DNA of 64,000 nucleotides from Betaproteobacteria bacterium (GCA_004293675.1 READ01000018.1:62001-126000); one strand, 5' to 3'. Positions 1 through 9,203 are shown, counted from the first letter of the stretch. Notes: generated by a model from the sequence alone, not told the origin. Made by a program: numbers and translations.

Positions 1-497
1 GCTGGCGCGAATAACGCCTGATGCGCACAGGCACGCCAGTCTTTGAGCGGCATCAGACTGGCGTCAAACTGGCCATAGACAAAGGGGTAGTCGTAGTCTT
101 GCCAGTTGGCGGGCTTAATGATGTTGCGTTGGCCACCGAGATGGGAGATCAGCCTTGCAGACCAGTTCAAGCTGGTTTGCTCGTCTGCTGCAGGGGTTAC
201 CTGATTGGCTTGGCCAAGCAGTATGTCGGCATTTACGACTAAACCGCTGCGCGACAAGGAAATCAAAAATCCTTTATCCACCAAGGCCTGCAGCGCCAGA
301 GACACCGTGTTTCGGGATATCCCAAGCGCGGCGGCGAGTGCACGGCTTGGCGGCACCTTGGTGCCGGCCGGCAGCAGCCCATTCAGGATCGAGTGCACCA
401 TCATTTCCCGAACCCGCCCCTGCAGCGTTGTACTGCTACCGGAGAACTTCGGAAAGAGCCGCGCCCAGATATCTGTGACTTCTTGTTTTTGCCTCAT
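1..497 (-). CDS. MocR-type GntR regulator with aminotransferase-like domain (partial, 3' end outside window)
   Basis: Transcriptional regulator of the GntR/MocR family. Read from an ATG at 497, the protein begins MRQKQEVTDIWARLFPKF and contains a clear winged-helix stretch (VPPSRALAAALGISRNTV, about residues 48-65). The following residues fit the linker into a type I aminotransferase-like domain, which lies outside the window. It is divergent from the sulfonate operon starting at 935. The taurine regulator TauR belongs to this family, so control of the neighbouring tauABC-like operon in response to an amino-sulfonate or PLP adduct is a reasonable inference. The gene is open to base 1, so its true length is unknown. 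Confidence 0.85.
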   Translation of the reverse strand, partial: MRQKQEVTDIWARLFPKFSGSSTTLQGRVREMMVHSILNGLLPAGTKVPPSRALAAALGISRNTVSLALQALVDKGFLISLSRSGLVVNADILLGQANQVTPAADEQTSLNWSARLISHLGGQRNIIKPANWQDYDYPFVYGQFDASLMPLKDWRACAHQALFAP

Positions 498-565
498 GAC
501 TTCTAATTTCACCCATTTACGGTTTGCTGCACCACGCTGGCGCGGGGCACCAATGAGGGGGATTT

Positions 566-733
566 CTAGGGAGACGCTGATTAAATCCCGCGCGCAGTGC
601 GCCCCGGATTGGGATCGAGTGCGAAATCGAACAATGCGAGCCATAGCGGGCTATGGTGAGCACTTTCGATGCAGCAATCGGCCCAATTCCGGGGATGCAG
701 TGCGCGATGGGCATTTGATCAGCGTCTCCCTAG
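566..733. mobile_element. MITE-like element, copy 1 (168 bp, terminal inverted repeats)
   Basis: The segment starts CTAGGGAGACGCTGAT and ends ATCAGCGTCTCCCTAG, giving terminal inverted repeats of about 16-20 bases with CTAG at both outer ends, as expected for a CTAG/TA target duplication. It has no credible reading frame. A second, clearly related copy is at 61849-62043. It lies between the MocR regulator and the sulfonate operon, so it separates or rearranges their divergent promoters. The ends resemble those of IS5-type elements, but I could not compare them with a database. Confidence 0.8.
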
Positions 734-766
734 GGGTTTTCAGCGCTTCGTTGGTGCGCGTTTGCG

Positions 767-829
767 TTGACAATAGGACAGGGCAAGGGTTTTCATTTTG
801 GCACCAAAAAGAATTTAATCTGGCACTAC
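767..829 (+). promoter_or_regulatory. Candidate promoter and MocR operator of the sulfonate operon
   Basis: A perfect -35 box TTGACA (767-772) is followed after 17 bases by a weak -10 (TTTTCA, 790-795). Just downstream are two similar boxes in direct orientation, TTGGCACCAA (798-807) and CTGGCACTAC (820-829), exactly 22 bases apart (two helical turns). Direct repeats are the usual operator form for MocR regulators. The -10 assignment is uncertain. Confidence 0.4.
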
Positions 830-934
830 TCGGAAGAATTCTATTTCCATATGATGCACTCGTTACTAGCGGTTCCACAAGTGAGCCCCTTCTCGATAGC
901 CACACCATCTGCAACTTTTTCTTGGATGCACAAC

Positions 935-1933
935 ATGAAACATATGCTCAAGTCACTTCTGGCTGTTTCAGCCGTCGCGCTGACCTTTTCGTCGCAAGTA
1001 TTAGCGCAACCCAAAGTGGTCATCGGCCACTTTGGCGACCCCCTACCTTACAAAGCGCTCATCGCCGACGGGTCGCTGAACAAGGCGACGGGTTGGAACA
1101 TTGAATGGCGACAATTCGCTTCTGGCGCAGAAGTCAACGCGGCCATGGCCTCTGGCGGCATTCAAATTTCTGAAATTGGTTCTTCGCCACTTTCAGCCGG
1201 CCTGAGCTCCGGGATTGATTATCAGGTGATCTCCTTTGGCAAAGTCATCGACAGCTCCGAAGCGTTGGTCGCGCGGAATGGCGCAGGCATTGACAAGCCT
1301 GCTGACCTGAAGGGCAAGCGAATTGCGGTGCCGATTGGATCCACCGCGCACTTCTCGCTCATGGGCGCGCTGAAGATGTACAGCCTGACTGAAAAAGACG
1401 TGACAGTGCTCGGAATGTCGCCAGCCGAAATCGCCGCTGCGTGGGCTCGAAACGACATTGATGCCGCGTTTGTTTGGGTTCCTGTTCAAGCCAAGCTGCG
1501 TGAAAACGGCAGGGTCATGATCACCGCAGGTGAAGTTGCCAAGACGGGTTTCCCGACCTTTAACGCCTGGGTAGCCACCAACAAATTTTCGGCAGCCAAT
1601 CGCGAGGGCCTAGTTGCCTTCCTGAAGGCCATGAATGAGATCAATGCCGACTACCACCGCAACAAGGCCGCATGGAACGCTGACTCGGCCAAGGTCAAGG
1701 CCGTGGCGGCCAATGTGGGTGTGACAGCAGCGGCGGTGGTGCCCATGCTTGATGGTACGACTTACCCAAGCGGTGATCTGGTCATGTCTGCTACCTGGAT
1801 GGGCGGCGGCGCAGCCACCACGATTAAGTCCACCGCCGAGTTCCTCAAGGGCGCGGGTCGCATCGCCAAGACGGCAGACGACTACAGCAAATTTATCAAC
1901 CCCGAGTTTGCAAAAGCGGCTGCAGGCAAGTAA
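935..1933 (+). CDS. Taurine-type sulfonate ABC transporter, periplasmic binding protein
   Basis: 332-residue exported binding protein. The start at 935 gives a signal peptide (MKHMLKSLLAVSAVALTFSS, cleavage near VLAQ). The mature part shows the TauA pattern: WRQFASGAEVNAAMASG, then IGSSPLSAG, SEALV, DLKGKRIAVP and THFSL-like AHFSLMGALK. It should capture an organic sulfonate in the periplasm and deliver it to the membrane subunit encoded at 2800. First gene of the operon; the next gene follows after about 80 bases. Starts at 926 or 944 are also possible. The exact substrate cannot be read from the sequence; the downstream genes argue for a C3 sulfonate and no taurine-degrading genes (tpa, xsc, tauD) are present here. 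Confidence 0.88.
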   Translation: MKHMLKSLLAVSAVALTFSSQVLAQPKVVIGHFGDPLPYKALIADGSLNKATGWNIEWRQFASGAEVNAAMASGGIQISEIGSSPLSAGLSSGIDYQVISFGKVIDSSEALVARNGAGIDKPADLKGKRIAVPIGSTAHFSLMGALKMYSLTEKDVTVLGMSPAEIAAAWARNDIDAAFVWVPVQAKLRENGRVMITAGEVAKTGFPTFNAWVATNKFSAANREGLVAFLKAMNEINADYHRNKAAWNADSAKVKAVAANVGVTAAAVVPMLDGTTYPSGDLVMSATWMGGGAATTIKSTAEFLKGAGRIAKTADDYSKFINPEFAKAAAGK

Positions 1934-2012
1934 TCCGCTTCGCATTCATCGCGTGTTGGCCTGACCTTCGCTGGCTGGGTCAACACGCGCCACAAATTCC
2001 TTGAGATCCACC

Positions 2013-2807
2013 ATGACAGCACTCGCGATTAAAAACGCATCGGTGTTCTACCCGGTCCCGGGTAAGACGCCTGTTCACGCGCTTCAAAATATCAACCTCG
2101 ATATTCTTGAGAAAGAGTTTGTGGTGGCGTTGGGCGCATCCGGATGCGGCAAATCAACCCTGCTGAATCTGATTGCCGGATTCATGGCGCCGAGTGAGGG
2201 TGAAATTTCACTCAATGGCCGCGTCGTCACAGGACCTGGTGCCGATCGTTCGGTGGTGTTTCAAAAGCATGCGTTGTTGCCATGGCTCAATGTGCTGGAC
2301 AACGTCGCCTTTGGCCTGAAAATTCAAGGCCACAACCAAGCCAAGCGCGAGGGCATTGCGCGCGACTTCATCAAGCTGCTCGGCCTTGAGCAGTTTGAGC
2401 AATCGGCCACTTATGAGCTTTCGGGCGGTATGCAGCAGCGCGTCGGCATTGCCCGGGCGCTGACCAGTGACCCCGCTATTTTGCTGATGGACGAGCCGCT
2501 GGGCGCGCTGGATGCGCTCACGCGAGAGCGCGCCCAAGAGCTGATTTTGAAAGTTTGGCGCGACACCGGAAAGATGGTGTTTTTTATCACCCACAGCGTG
2601 GAGGAAGCCCTGTTTATGGGCACCAAGCTGATCGTAATGTCGCCGCGCCCTGGCCGCATTTCACATGTTTTCGATTTGCCTTTTAGTAGGCGCTATTTTG
2701 AGAGCGGCAATGCGCGAGAGATCAAAGCCTCTGCGGAATTCATTGCGCTCAGAGAAGAGATTTTGAAAATTATTTTTGCTGACGAAGCAGGAGCTCTTCA
2801 TGAGTGA
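2013..2807 (+). CDS. Taurine-type sulfonate ABC transporter, ATP-binding protein
   Basis: 264-residue cytoplasmic ATPase that drives sulfonate import. Walker A (GASGCGKST), the ABC signature ([15 protein letters not shown]), Walker B ([13 protein letters not shown]) and the switch histidine (FITHS) are all intact, in the order and spacing of TauB/SsuB proteins. I use the ATG at 2013; a TTG at 2001 is in frame but gives an unusual extension. The stop codon overlaps the start of the permease gene at 2800, so the two are translationally coupled. Confidence 0.93.
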   Translation: MTALAIKNASVFYPVPGKTPVHALQNINLDILEKEFVVALGASGCGKSTLLNLIAGFMAPSEGEISLNGRVVTGPGADRSVVFQKHALLPWLNVLDNVAFGLKIQGHNQAKREGIARDFIKLLGLEQFEQSATYELSGGMQQRVGIARALTSDPAILLMDEPLGALDALTRERAQELILKVWRDTGKMVFFITHSVEEALFMGTKLIVMSPRPGRISHVFDLPFSRRYFESGNAREIKASAEFIALREEILKIIFADEAGALHE

Positions 2808-3660
2808 TACCCGCACAAATTCTGGCAATGGCTTTTGGGCTGGTCTAATGAAGGCAAAACCCGCCAAGCCAGGTGAAATATATGGCGTACCTGGCCAAGG
2901 CGACAGCTTGAAAATCAGTGCGGTCGTTATTGTCGGCATTATTTTTGTCTGGTGGTTCGTCACTTTTGCGGGCTTCATCAAACCGCTTTTCTTGCCGTCA
3001 CCGATGGGCGTGATCAACGCATTCTTTACCATGCTGAAGGACGGGTTCACGGGGGTCGGTTTTTGGGAACATACTTGGGTCAGCACGCTGCGGGTGTTTG
3101 GGGCGTTCTTACTGGCTTGTGTTATTGGAATTCCGCTTGGCATTGCAATGGGCATGAGCCCGTTTGCACGTGGTGTTTTTGATCCACCGATTGAGTTCTA
3201 TCGCCCAATTCCACCACTCGCTTACTTGCCGCTAATGATCATCTGGTTTGGCATCGATGAGTTGTCCAAGGTACTACTGATCTTTCTTTCGGTACTCGCG
3301 CCGTTGGTTTTGGGCGCGCGCGCAGGCGTAAGGTCGGCCGCGATTGAGCAGATTCATGCGGCCTATTCATTCGGCGCGACGCGCTGGCAAGTGATTCGCA
3401 TGGTCGTTTTACCGGCAGCGATGCCAGAGATATTTACTGCGATGCGCGTTGGCATTGGCTTTGGGTGGACAACGCTGGTGGCAGCAGAGATGGTCGCCGC
3501 TACCTCTGGCTTGGGTTACACCGTTTTGTCAGCGTCCAGGTTTTTGCAAACGGATATCGTGATTATGGGGATTGTGGTGATCGCGATCATCGCCTATGCC
3601 TTTGACCACTTAGTGCGCTTTATTGAACGCCGTGTTGTGCCTTGGAAGGGCCGCGGATAA
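2800..3660 (+). CDS. Taurine-type sulfonate ABC transporter, permease
   Basis: 286-residue inner membrane permease of the TauC/SsuC type with about six membrane segments, beginning near residue 45 ([18 protein letters not shown]). The EAA loop that docks on the ATPase is visible ([20 protein letters not shown], followed by [15 protein letters not shown]). The start at 2800 has AGGAG upstream and overlaps the end of the ATPase gene by 8 bases. Together with the genes at 935 and 2013 it makes a complete importer. Confidence 0.92.
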   Translation: MSDTRTNSGNGFWAGLMKAKPAKPGEIYGVPGQGDSLKISAVVIVGIIFVWWFVTFAGFIKPLFLPSPMGVINAFFTMLKDGFTGVGFWEHTWVSTLRVFGAFLLACVIGIPLGIAMGMSPFARGVFDPPIEFYRPIPPLAYLPLMIIWFGIDELSKVLLIFLSVLAPLVLGARAGVRSAAIEQIHAAYSFGATRWQVIRMVVLPAAMPEIFTAMRVGIGFGWTTLVAAEMVAATSGLGYTVLSASRFLQTDIVIMGIVVIAIIAYAFDHLVRFIERRVVPWKGRG

Positions 3661-3686
3661 ACGAGTCTTTTAAGAGAAGGTATTTC

Positions 3687-5006
3687 ATGGCCACTGAGTA
3701 TTTGAAAAAGGCGACGCCGCCGCAAGAGGCAATCGATAACGCGACGTCTGAAACCGTACAGAGGCTGTTAGCTGATATCCAAAAAAATGGTCGCGAGGCT
3801 GTAGAAAAGTACGCGCGCGACTTCGACGGTTGGAACGGTCCGATCGTTCTCAGCGAAGACGACTTTGCAGCGGCCACCAGGTCGCTGTCGCAAGGCGTCC
3901 GAGACGACATTGCTTTCGCGCATGCCCGTGTCAAAGACTTTGCAACGCGCCAACGCGCCTCGCTTCTAGAGTTTGAAGCCGAGTTAATTGAAGGTCTGAT
4001 CGCCGGTCAAAAGTTGATTCCAGTTAACACAGCGGGCTGCTACGTTCCCGGCGGACGGTACGCGCATGCCGCCTCCGCCATCATGAGTGTTTGCACTGCC
4101 AAAGTGGCGGGCGTACCCAACATCGTGGCGACCTCGCCGGGACACAAAGAGGCGGGCGTGAACCCCGCGATTTTGCACACGATGAAGTTATGTGGAGCCG
4201 ATGTGGTTCTGGCGCTTGGCGGAGTCCAGGGCATCGCTGCAATGGCCTACGGTTTGTACTCTTCAAAGCCCGCTGATGTGATCGTCGGGCCGGGCAACCG
4301 ATTTGTGGCCGAAGCCAAACGCACGCTGTTTGGTCGCATTGGTATCGACGTAATCGCTGGCCCCACCGAGTCAGCCATCATCGCCGATGAGACAGCGGAT
4401 CCCTATGTCGTCGCCGCTGACCTCGCCGGCCAGGCCGAACATGGACCGGACTCTCCGGTGTGGCTCTACACGACCTCGCGTGAACTCGGCATGAAGGTCA
4501 TAGAAATCATGCCCTCGGTTATCGAGGCGCTTCCGGAGCTAGCGCGTAACGCTGCAACGGCTGCGTGGAGAGACTACGGCGAGGTTGTCCTCGCTGACAG
4601 CCGCGAGGCGCTGGTTGAGATCAGCGATCAATATGCGCCCGAGCATTTGCAAGTGCTCGCTAGAGACCTCGACTGGTGGCTCAAGCGCCTAACCAACTAC
4701 GGATCACTGTTTCTGGGTGAAGAAACTACCGTCGCCTATGGAGATAAGTGCGCCGGACCAAATCACATTCTGCCGACCCGAGGCGCGGCCCGTTACTCCG
4801 GTGGCTTGAGCGTTGGCAAGTTCATAAAAACTGTGACCTATCAGCGGCTGACACAGGGTGCCAGCCGCGCTGTCGGCCAAGTCGCCGCCAGAATTTCAAG
4901 ACTAGAGGGCATGGAGGGCCACGCCCGCACTGGCGACATTCGTCTAAAGAAATACTACCCAGAAGAAGCATTCGATCTGGGCACACTGACGGGACATCAG
5001 CATTGA
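3687..5006 (+). CDS. Histidinol dehydrogenase-family enzyme, candidate sulfonate alcohol dehydrogenase (HpsN-like)
   Basis: 439-residue NAD-dependent, zinc-dependent dehydrogenase of the HisD fold. The conserved HisD centre is complete: Gln249 and His252 (GQAEHG), the catalytic pair Glu319-His320 (YAPEHL), Asp353 (YGDKCAG) and His412 (GHARTGD). HisD converts an amino alcohol to an amino acid in two steps; the homologue HpsN oxidises 2,3-dihydroxypropane-1-sulfonate to sulfolactate. The location inside a sulfonate operon, with no his genes around, argues against histidine biosynthesis. AGAAGG precedes the ATG at 3687. Plausible substrates are dihydroxypropanesulfonate or the amino alcohol cysteinolate, whose oxidation would give cysteate for the enzyme at 6292. 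Substrate is inference. Confidence 0.8.
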   Translation: MATEYLKKATPPQEAIDNATSETVQRLLADIQKNGREAVEKYARDFDGWNGPIVLSEDDFAAATRSLSQGVRDDIAFAHARVKDFATRQRASLLEFEAELIEGLIAGQKLIPVNTAGCYVPGGRYAHAASAIMSVCTAKVAGVPNIVATSPGHKEAGVNPAILHTMKLCGADVVLALGGVQGIAAMAYGLYSSKPADVIVGPGNRFVAEAKRTLFGRIGIDVIAGPTESAIIADETADPYVVAADLAGQAEHGPDSPVWLYTTSRELGMKVIEIMPSVIEALPELARNAATAAWRDYGEVVLADSREALVEISDQYAPEHLQVLARDLDWWLKRLTNYGSLFLGEETTVAYGDKCAGPNHILPTRGAARYSGGLSVGKFIKTVTYQRLTQGASRAVGQVAARISRLEGMEGHARTGDIRLKKYYPEEAFDLGTLTGHQH

Positions 5007-5007
5007 C

Positions 5008-6255
5008 ATGTCATCGACTTTGACCGCCCGCACTCCTGTTGCCGTGCCACCCTCCGACGGTTTATGGTTTGGCAAAGACCTAAGTACGCCCGAACCCATC
5101 TCTGAGGAGGCGATTGAACGCGCGGTGGCGCTAATGCGATCTGGCAGGCTGCACCGCTACGGCGAGCAGGGTTCTGGCTATCCTGAACCCTCCCTGCTGG
5201 AGCAGGACTACGCCACGTACGTTGGCAGCAAGTATTGTGTAGCAGTCAGCTCGTGCGGCGCTGCCATGTTCATCGCGCTCAAAGCGCTTGGCGTGAAGCG
5301 TGGGGACAAGGTCTTGACCAGCACCTTCACGCTCGCCCCGGTGCCCGGCGCTATCGCCCATGCGGCGGCTGAGGCAGTGTTGGTCGAAACCAATGCCGAC
5401 TACGTGACCGATTTGGCAGACTTGGAACGTAAGGCCGCGACCAGCGGCGCACGCGTTCTTTTGCTCTCGCACATGCGGGGCCACATTGTCGACCTGTCGG
5501 CAACACGTGCGATTTGCGACAAGTACGGAATTGCCATCATCGAAGACTGCGCGCACACGATGGGCGCAAAGTGGGACGGCAAACACACGGGCACTTGGGG
5601 CAAGATCGGCTGCTACAGCGCACAAACCTATAAGCACATTAACTCGGGTGAAGGCGGTTTGTTGGTGACCGATGATGATGATGTCGCTGCGCAGGCGATC
5701 CTGATGTCGGGTTGCTACATGATGTACGACCAGCACATACTGAAGCCGGGCCCAGACGTTTTTGAACGTTGGAAATATGTCACGCCAAATTTCAGCATGC
5801 GCATGTCGAATTTGGCGGCTGCGCTGCTGCGCCCACAAATCGGACAGTTGACTGAGCGCGGCAGACGCTGGAACCACATCTACAGCACGCTTGAAAGAGA
5901 GCTCGCAAAAACCGAGCAAGTGTTGATCCCTGCGCGCGATGCCAAAGAGGAGTTCATCGCAAGCTCGATTCAATTTACGTTGAATCTGAAGCCACACCAA
6001 ATTGAACGTTTCTTGAAGGAATGCGCTTCGCGAGGGCTCTATATCAAGTGGTTTGGCGTTGCGACTCCCGTCGCTTTCACAAGCAATTACGAACACTGGC
6101 ACTACCTGGCCGGCAAGCCTGACATCCCCTCGTCTAAAGCCGTGCTAGATCAGCTGTTGGATTTGCGCACGCCGTTGTCGCTCACCAACGACGATTGCAT
6201 CTTGATTGGAAAAATCGTCGCGGCGGCAACGCGTCTTGCCGTTGCGGTCAACTGA
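5008..6255 (+). CDS. DegT/DnrJ/EryC1/StrS-family PLP aminotransferase
   Basis: 415-residue aminotransferase of the DegT family (fold type I). Visible family features are the SSCGAAMFIALKALG nucleotide/PLP region (about 80-95), EDCAHTMGA with the PLP-contacting Asp, and the Schiff-base lysine in SAQTYKHINSGEGG (about 205-218). It starts one base after the stop of the dehydrogenase gene, so it is in the same transcript. DegT enzymes usually aminate keto-sugars or cyclitols; one in a sulfonate operon is unexpected. It may add or remove the amino group of a C3 sulfonate, for example between cysteinolate or cysteate and the matching oxo compound. That role is inference. Confidence 0.8.
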   Translation: MSSTLTARTPVAVPPSDGLWFGKDLSTPEPISEEAIERAVALMRSGRLHRYGEQGSGYPEPSLLEQDYATYVGSKYCVAVSSCGAAMFIALKALGVKRGDKVLTSTFTLAPVPGAIAHAAAEAVLVETNADYVTDLADLERKAATSGARVLLLSHMRGHIVDLSATRAICDKYGIAIIEDCAHTMGAKWDGKHTGTWGKIGCYSAQTYKHINSGEGGLLVTDDDDVAAQAILMSGCYMMYDQHILKPGPDVFERWKYVTPNFSMRMSNLAAALLRPQIGQLTERGRRWNHIYSTLERELAKTEQVLIPARDAKEEFIASSIQFTLNLKPHQIERFLKECASRGLYIKWFGVATPVAFTSNYEHWHYLAGKPDIPSSKAVLDQLLDLRTPLSLTNDDCILIGKIVAAATRLAVAVN

Positions 6256-6291
6256 TCCCGGCTCCCATTTTTTAAATACACGAAAGTATCG

Positions 6292-7302
6292 ATGAAACTC
6301 GCCCATTTCCCCCGCGTTCGCATTACTCATGGCCCCACACCACTCGAATTCATGCCGCGGATGACCGAGGCGCTCGGTGGACCGAACTTGTACATCAAAC
6401 GCGACGACTGCACGGGGCTGGGCACGGGTGGCAACAAGACTCGAAAGCTGGAGTTTCTAATGGCCGATGCGGTGAAGCACGGTGCTGACACAATCATCAC
6501 ACAAGGTGCAACGCAGTCCAATCACGCGCGCCAAACTGTGGCGATTGCAGCAAAGATGGGGATGAAGTGCGAAATTTTGTTGGAAGACCGCACTGGCTCA
6601 ACAGTTGAAAATTACAAACAGTCGGGCAACGTATTTCTAGACTACCTGTACGGCGCGAACGTGCAAGAGCTGCCCGGTGGCACCGATATGAATGCAGCGA
6701 TGGCAAAACTGGCCGACGAGTTGCGCGCCAAGGGCCAAAAGCCCTACATCATCCCAGGGGGCGGCTCCAACCCGATTGGCGCGCTGGGCTATGTGGTTTG
6801 CGCGCTGGAACTGGTCGACCAGCTCAACAACCAAGGACTGGATGTCAGCTGTCTAATTCACGCCACCGGCAGTGCCGGTACCCAGGCGGGTTTAGTCGCA
6901 GGGTTTGAAGGCACACGCAGCCAGATACCAGTCTTAGGTATCGGCGTACGTGCGCCAAAGGAGGCGCAAGAGACCAGCGTGTACAACTTAGCCGTGAAGA
7001 CGGCCGAATTGCTGGGCGTACCGGGTAGCGTAAGCCGAGAAAGTGTCCGGGCCAACTGCGATTACGTTGGCGGTGGTTACGGCATTCCAACGCCCGGTAT
7101 GATCGAGGCTGTGACGATGATGGCGCGGTTGGAAGGCATTCTGCTTGATCCGGTCTACTCCGGCAAAGGCATGGCCGGTCTGATTGATTTGTGTCGCAAG
7201 GGACATTTCAAGAAAGGCGAAAACGTCGTGTTCTTGCACACCGGTGGCGCGGTAGCGCTATACGGCTACATGGACGCGTTTGCCGGTCTGAAGCCGCTGT
7301 AA
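6292..7302 (+). CDS. cuyA: L-cysteate sulfo-lyase (CuyA-type) of the D-cysteine desulfhydrase family
   Basis: 336-residue PLP enzyme of the ACC deaminase / D-cysteine desulfhydrase family. The N-terminal half matches the CuyA pattern ([40 protein letters not shown] with PLP lysine Lys49, then [14 protein letters not shown]). CuyA converts L-cysteate to pyruvate, ammonia and sulfite, releasing the sulfonate sulfur. The position behind a taurine-type importer supports CuyA over D-cysteine desulfhydrase or ACC deaminase, but these relatives cannot be fully separated by eye. No sulfite exporter or sulfite dehydrogenase is seen in the window. Confidence 0.78.
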   Translation: MKLAHFPRVRITHGPTPLEFMPRMTEALGGPNLYIKRDDCTGLGTGGNKTRKLEFLMADAVKHGADTIITQGATQSNHARQTVAIAAKMGMKCEILLEDRTGSTVENYKQSGNVFLDYLYGANVQELPGGTDMNAAMAKLADELRAKGQKPYIIPGGGSNPIGALGYVVCALELVDQLNNQGLDVSCLIHATGSAGTQAGLVAGFEGTRSQIPVLGIGVRAPKEAQETSVYNLAVKTAELLGVPGSVSRESVRANCDYVGGGYGIPTPGMIEAVTMMARLEGILLDPVYSGKGMAGLIDLCRKGHFKKGENVVFLHTGGAVALYGYMDAFAGLKPL

Positions 7303-7366
7303 AGTCGGTCGAGATGACTACACTTGTGCGGCGCACTGCGGAGACGTATTCGGAAGAGCGCGCATC

Positions 7367-8083
7367 GTGATCGGTGTCCTAGGCGGTATGGGGCCGCTGG
7401 CAACGGCTGATTTCTTTCAGAAGGTAATCGCGGAAACCCCCGCCACGGCGGATGCTGATCACGTCCCGTTGCTGATTCAGTCTGATCCGCGCATTTCCCC
7501 ACGACCTGCGGCGATTCTGGGTGAAGGTCGCTCACCCCTGCCTGAATTGTTGGCAGGGAGAGATCGTCTAATCTCCGCTGGCGCCACGGCCTTGGCTATG
7601 CCCTGCAATACAGCGCACTATTGGTACGCCGACCTTGCTGAAGGATGCAGCGTTCCCTTTTTAAGTATCGTGGACGCGAGCGTTGATGAGCTCTCGTTAC
7701 GGGCGGATATTGGTGCAAGCATCGGCATCATCGCCACCCGCGCGACGCTTGCTGCGAGGGTTTTTGATTCTGCGCTTGTTCGTTCGGGTTACACGGTCAT
7801 AACCCCCGATGAAAACGTGATGGATAACCTAGTTTTGCCGGGGATCGCGTTGGTCAAGGCGGGTGAGAGCATGCGCGCTGGTGCGCTTATCGAGCAAGCT
7901 GTTCAAGCGCTTCTGAATCGTGGTGCCCGCGTGGTTGTCCTTGCATGCACTGAAACACCCGTGGCTCTTGACGCGCTGAAGTCACCACTTCGTCTCCATT
8001 GCGTTGACAGCACAGCAGCGCTAGCCAGATACTGCGTCGCCTGGTGGAGGGCAAGCCAGGCCCGTTCCAGAGTTGCCACCTGA
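7367..8083 (+). CDS. Aspartate/glutamate racemase-family protein, candidate cysteate racemase
   Basis: 238-residue cofactor-independent racemase. The N terminus IGVLGGMGPLATADFF and the two catalytic cysteines, Cys80 (AMPCNTAHYW) and Cys194 (VLACTETPVAL), are those of the Asp/Glu racemase superfamily. A GTG start at 7367 is preceded by GGAAGAG. Next to a cysteate sulfo-lyase, the likely job is interconversion of D- and L-cysteate so that both enantiomers reach the lyase. An aspartate racemase role is the alternative. Confidence 0.75.
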   Translation: MIGVLGGMGPLATADFFQKVIAETPATADADHVPLLIQSDPRISPRPAAILGEGRSPLPELLAGRDRLISAGATALAMPCNTAHYWYADLAEGCSVPFLSIVDASVDELSLRADIGASIGIIATRATLAARVFDSALVRSGYTVITPDENVMDNLVLPGIALVKAGESMRAGALIEQAVQALLNRGARVVVLACTETPVALDALKSPLRLHCVDSTAALARYCVAWWRASQARSRVAT

Positions 8084-8283
8084 AGCAAACCGAAAGTGCA
8101 CCGATGGCGACAACATCGAACGCTTTCCGCTTCTGCACTAGTTCTTAACTCGTGGGAAAACGCGGTCGCGCGTGAGCACAATCTTGCCAAGATTCGAAGC
8201 GAGATTAGTAACTCCGCAGGGAACGTAGAAGCGATAGCGATGACTCTGAGCGTTCCGTTAACTCAAATCACAAAGGTAGCGAC

Positions 8284-9066
8284 ATGGCCTCTGATGTTCT
8301 TGCAATGAACCCTCCGCAGATCCTCCCTGTTAAACGAGTTGGCATGGGCAAGCCGCTGGTGCTTGTGCATGGCTACCTGGGCGGTTCCGACCAATGGGAA
8401 GCGCAGATTCCCCTACTTAGCCAGCACTTTGACGTCATCACGCTTGACCTGGCCGGATACGGCTTGGCCAACACGCTCACCGCACCCTCCACGATGGGAG
8501 AGCATGCCCGGAACGTCTTGGCGACACTCGATCACATAGGCATCGAGCGCTTTCACTTATTGGGGCACTCCATGGGTGGCATGGTGGTGCAGGAAGTCAC
8601 CAAGCTGGCACCTCATCGGATAGAAAAATTGGTGCTCTACGCGACCGGCCCACTCGGTTGCATTCCGGGGCGATTTGAGACGATGGAGCGTTCACGCGAG
8701 CGATTGAGAGAGGATGGTCTGCCACGCACGGCGAAACGCATTTCTGCCACTTGGTTGCTCGATGGTGAAGCCTCACCCGCGTTCGAAGCTCTGTCGGCGC
8801 TAGCGACCCAGGCCAGCGAGCAGGCAGCCATTGCCGGCCTAAACGCCATGGAGTCGTGGGACGGCCGTGAACATCTGGGCAGCATTGAACGGCCAACCTT
8901 GATTGTCTGGGGAGAGTGTGATCGTACCTATGGTTGGTCGCAAATCGAAATGTTGTGGCGGACCATTCCCAACGCTTCGCTCGCGGTTCTACCTAAGTGC
9001 GCACATGCGGTGCATTTGGAGCGCGGTCGGCTCTTCGAAACACTCCTCTTGGAATTTCTTGTGTAG
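8284..9066 (+). CDS. Alpha/beta hydrolase
   Basis: 260-residue serine hydrolase. The oxyanion-hole motif VLVHGYLGGSDQW, the nucleophile elbow GHSMGG (Ser96), the acid in WGECDRTYGW (Asp213) and the histidine region CAHAVHLE (His241 or His244) give a complete triad. It follows the racemase by about 200 bases, a gap holding only weak open frames, so it may be the last operon gene or have its own promoter. The substrate is unknown; an ester, amide or lactone of a sulfonate would fit the location but is a guess. It ends 40 bases before the first island attachment site. Confidence 0.7.
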   Translation: MASDVLAMNPPQILPVKRVGMGKPLVLVHGYLGGSDQWEAQIPLLSQHFDVITLDLAGYGLANTLTAPSTMGEHARNVLATLDHIGIERFHLLGHSMGGMVVQEVTKLAPHRIEKLVLYATGPLGCIPGRFETMERSRERLREDGLPRTAKRISATWLLDGEASPAFEALSALATQASEQAAIAGLNAMESWDGREHLGSIERPTLIVWGECDRTYGWSQIEMLWRTIPNASLAVLPKCAHAVHLERGRLFETLLLEFLV

Positions 9067-9106
9067 CGCGCCACGTCGTTGGGCCGCACGCACGCTCCGT
9101 GAGCTC

Positions 9107-9126
9107 ACTCCCACTCAATTGTCAAC
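9107..9126 (-). other. Attachment site 1 (guaA 3'-end remnant), outer left end of stacked islands
   Basis: Contains the core TCCCACTCAATTGTC (9109-9123), identical to site 2 (15481-15495) and one base different from the end of guaA (39389-39403). On the minus strand it reads Thr-Ile-Glu-Trp-Glu-stop, the C-terminal residues of GuaA. The stretch 9067-9470 holds no gene apart from this site and the TACCGTCA pair at 9204-9223. Confidence 0.8.
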
Positions 9127-9203
9127 CCAAGCAAAAACTTAGATGTCGGCGAACTGCATAGGTCTCTGTTGGACAATCGCTGCGCATCGTCCAACCTCAT
9201 CCA

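Noticed and set aside
3687-5006. Histidinol dehydrogenase for histidine biosynthesis
   Set aside because: The fold and residues fit, but there are no his genes around it and it lies within a sulfonate transport and desulfonation operon, so a catabolic role is preferred.
5131-6102. 323-residue open frame on the minus strand opposite the DegT aminotransferase gene
   Set aside because: It is a shadow of a clear coding gene and has no recognisable domain.
8096-8308. 70-residue open frame between the racemase and the alpha/beta hydrolase
   Set aside because: No ribosome site, no recognised motif and overlap with the hydrolase start; could be a remnant but cannot be supported.
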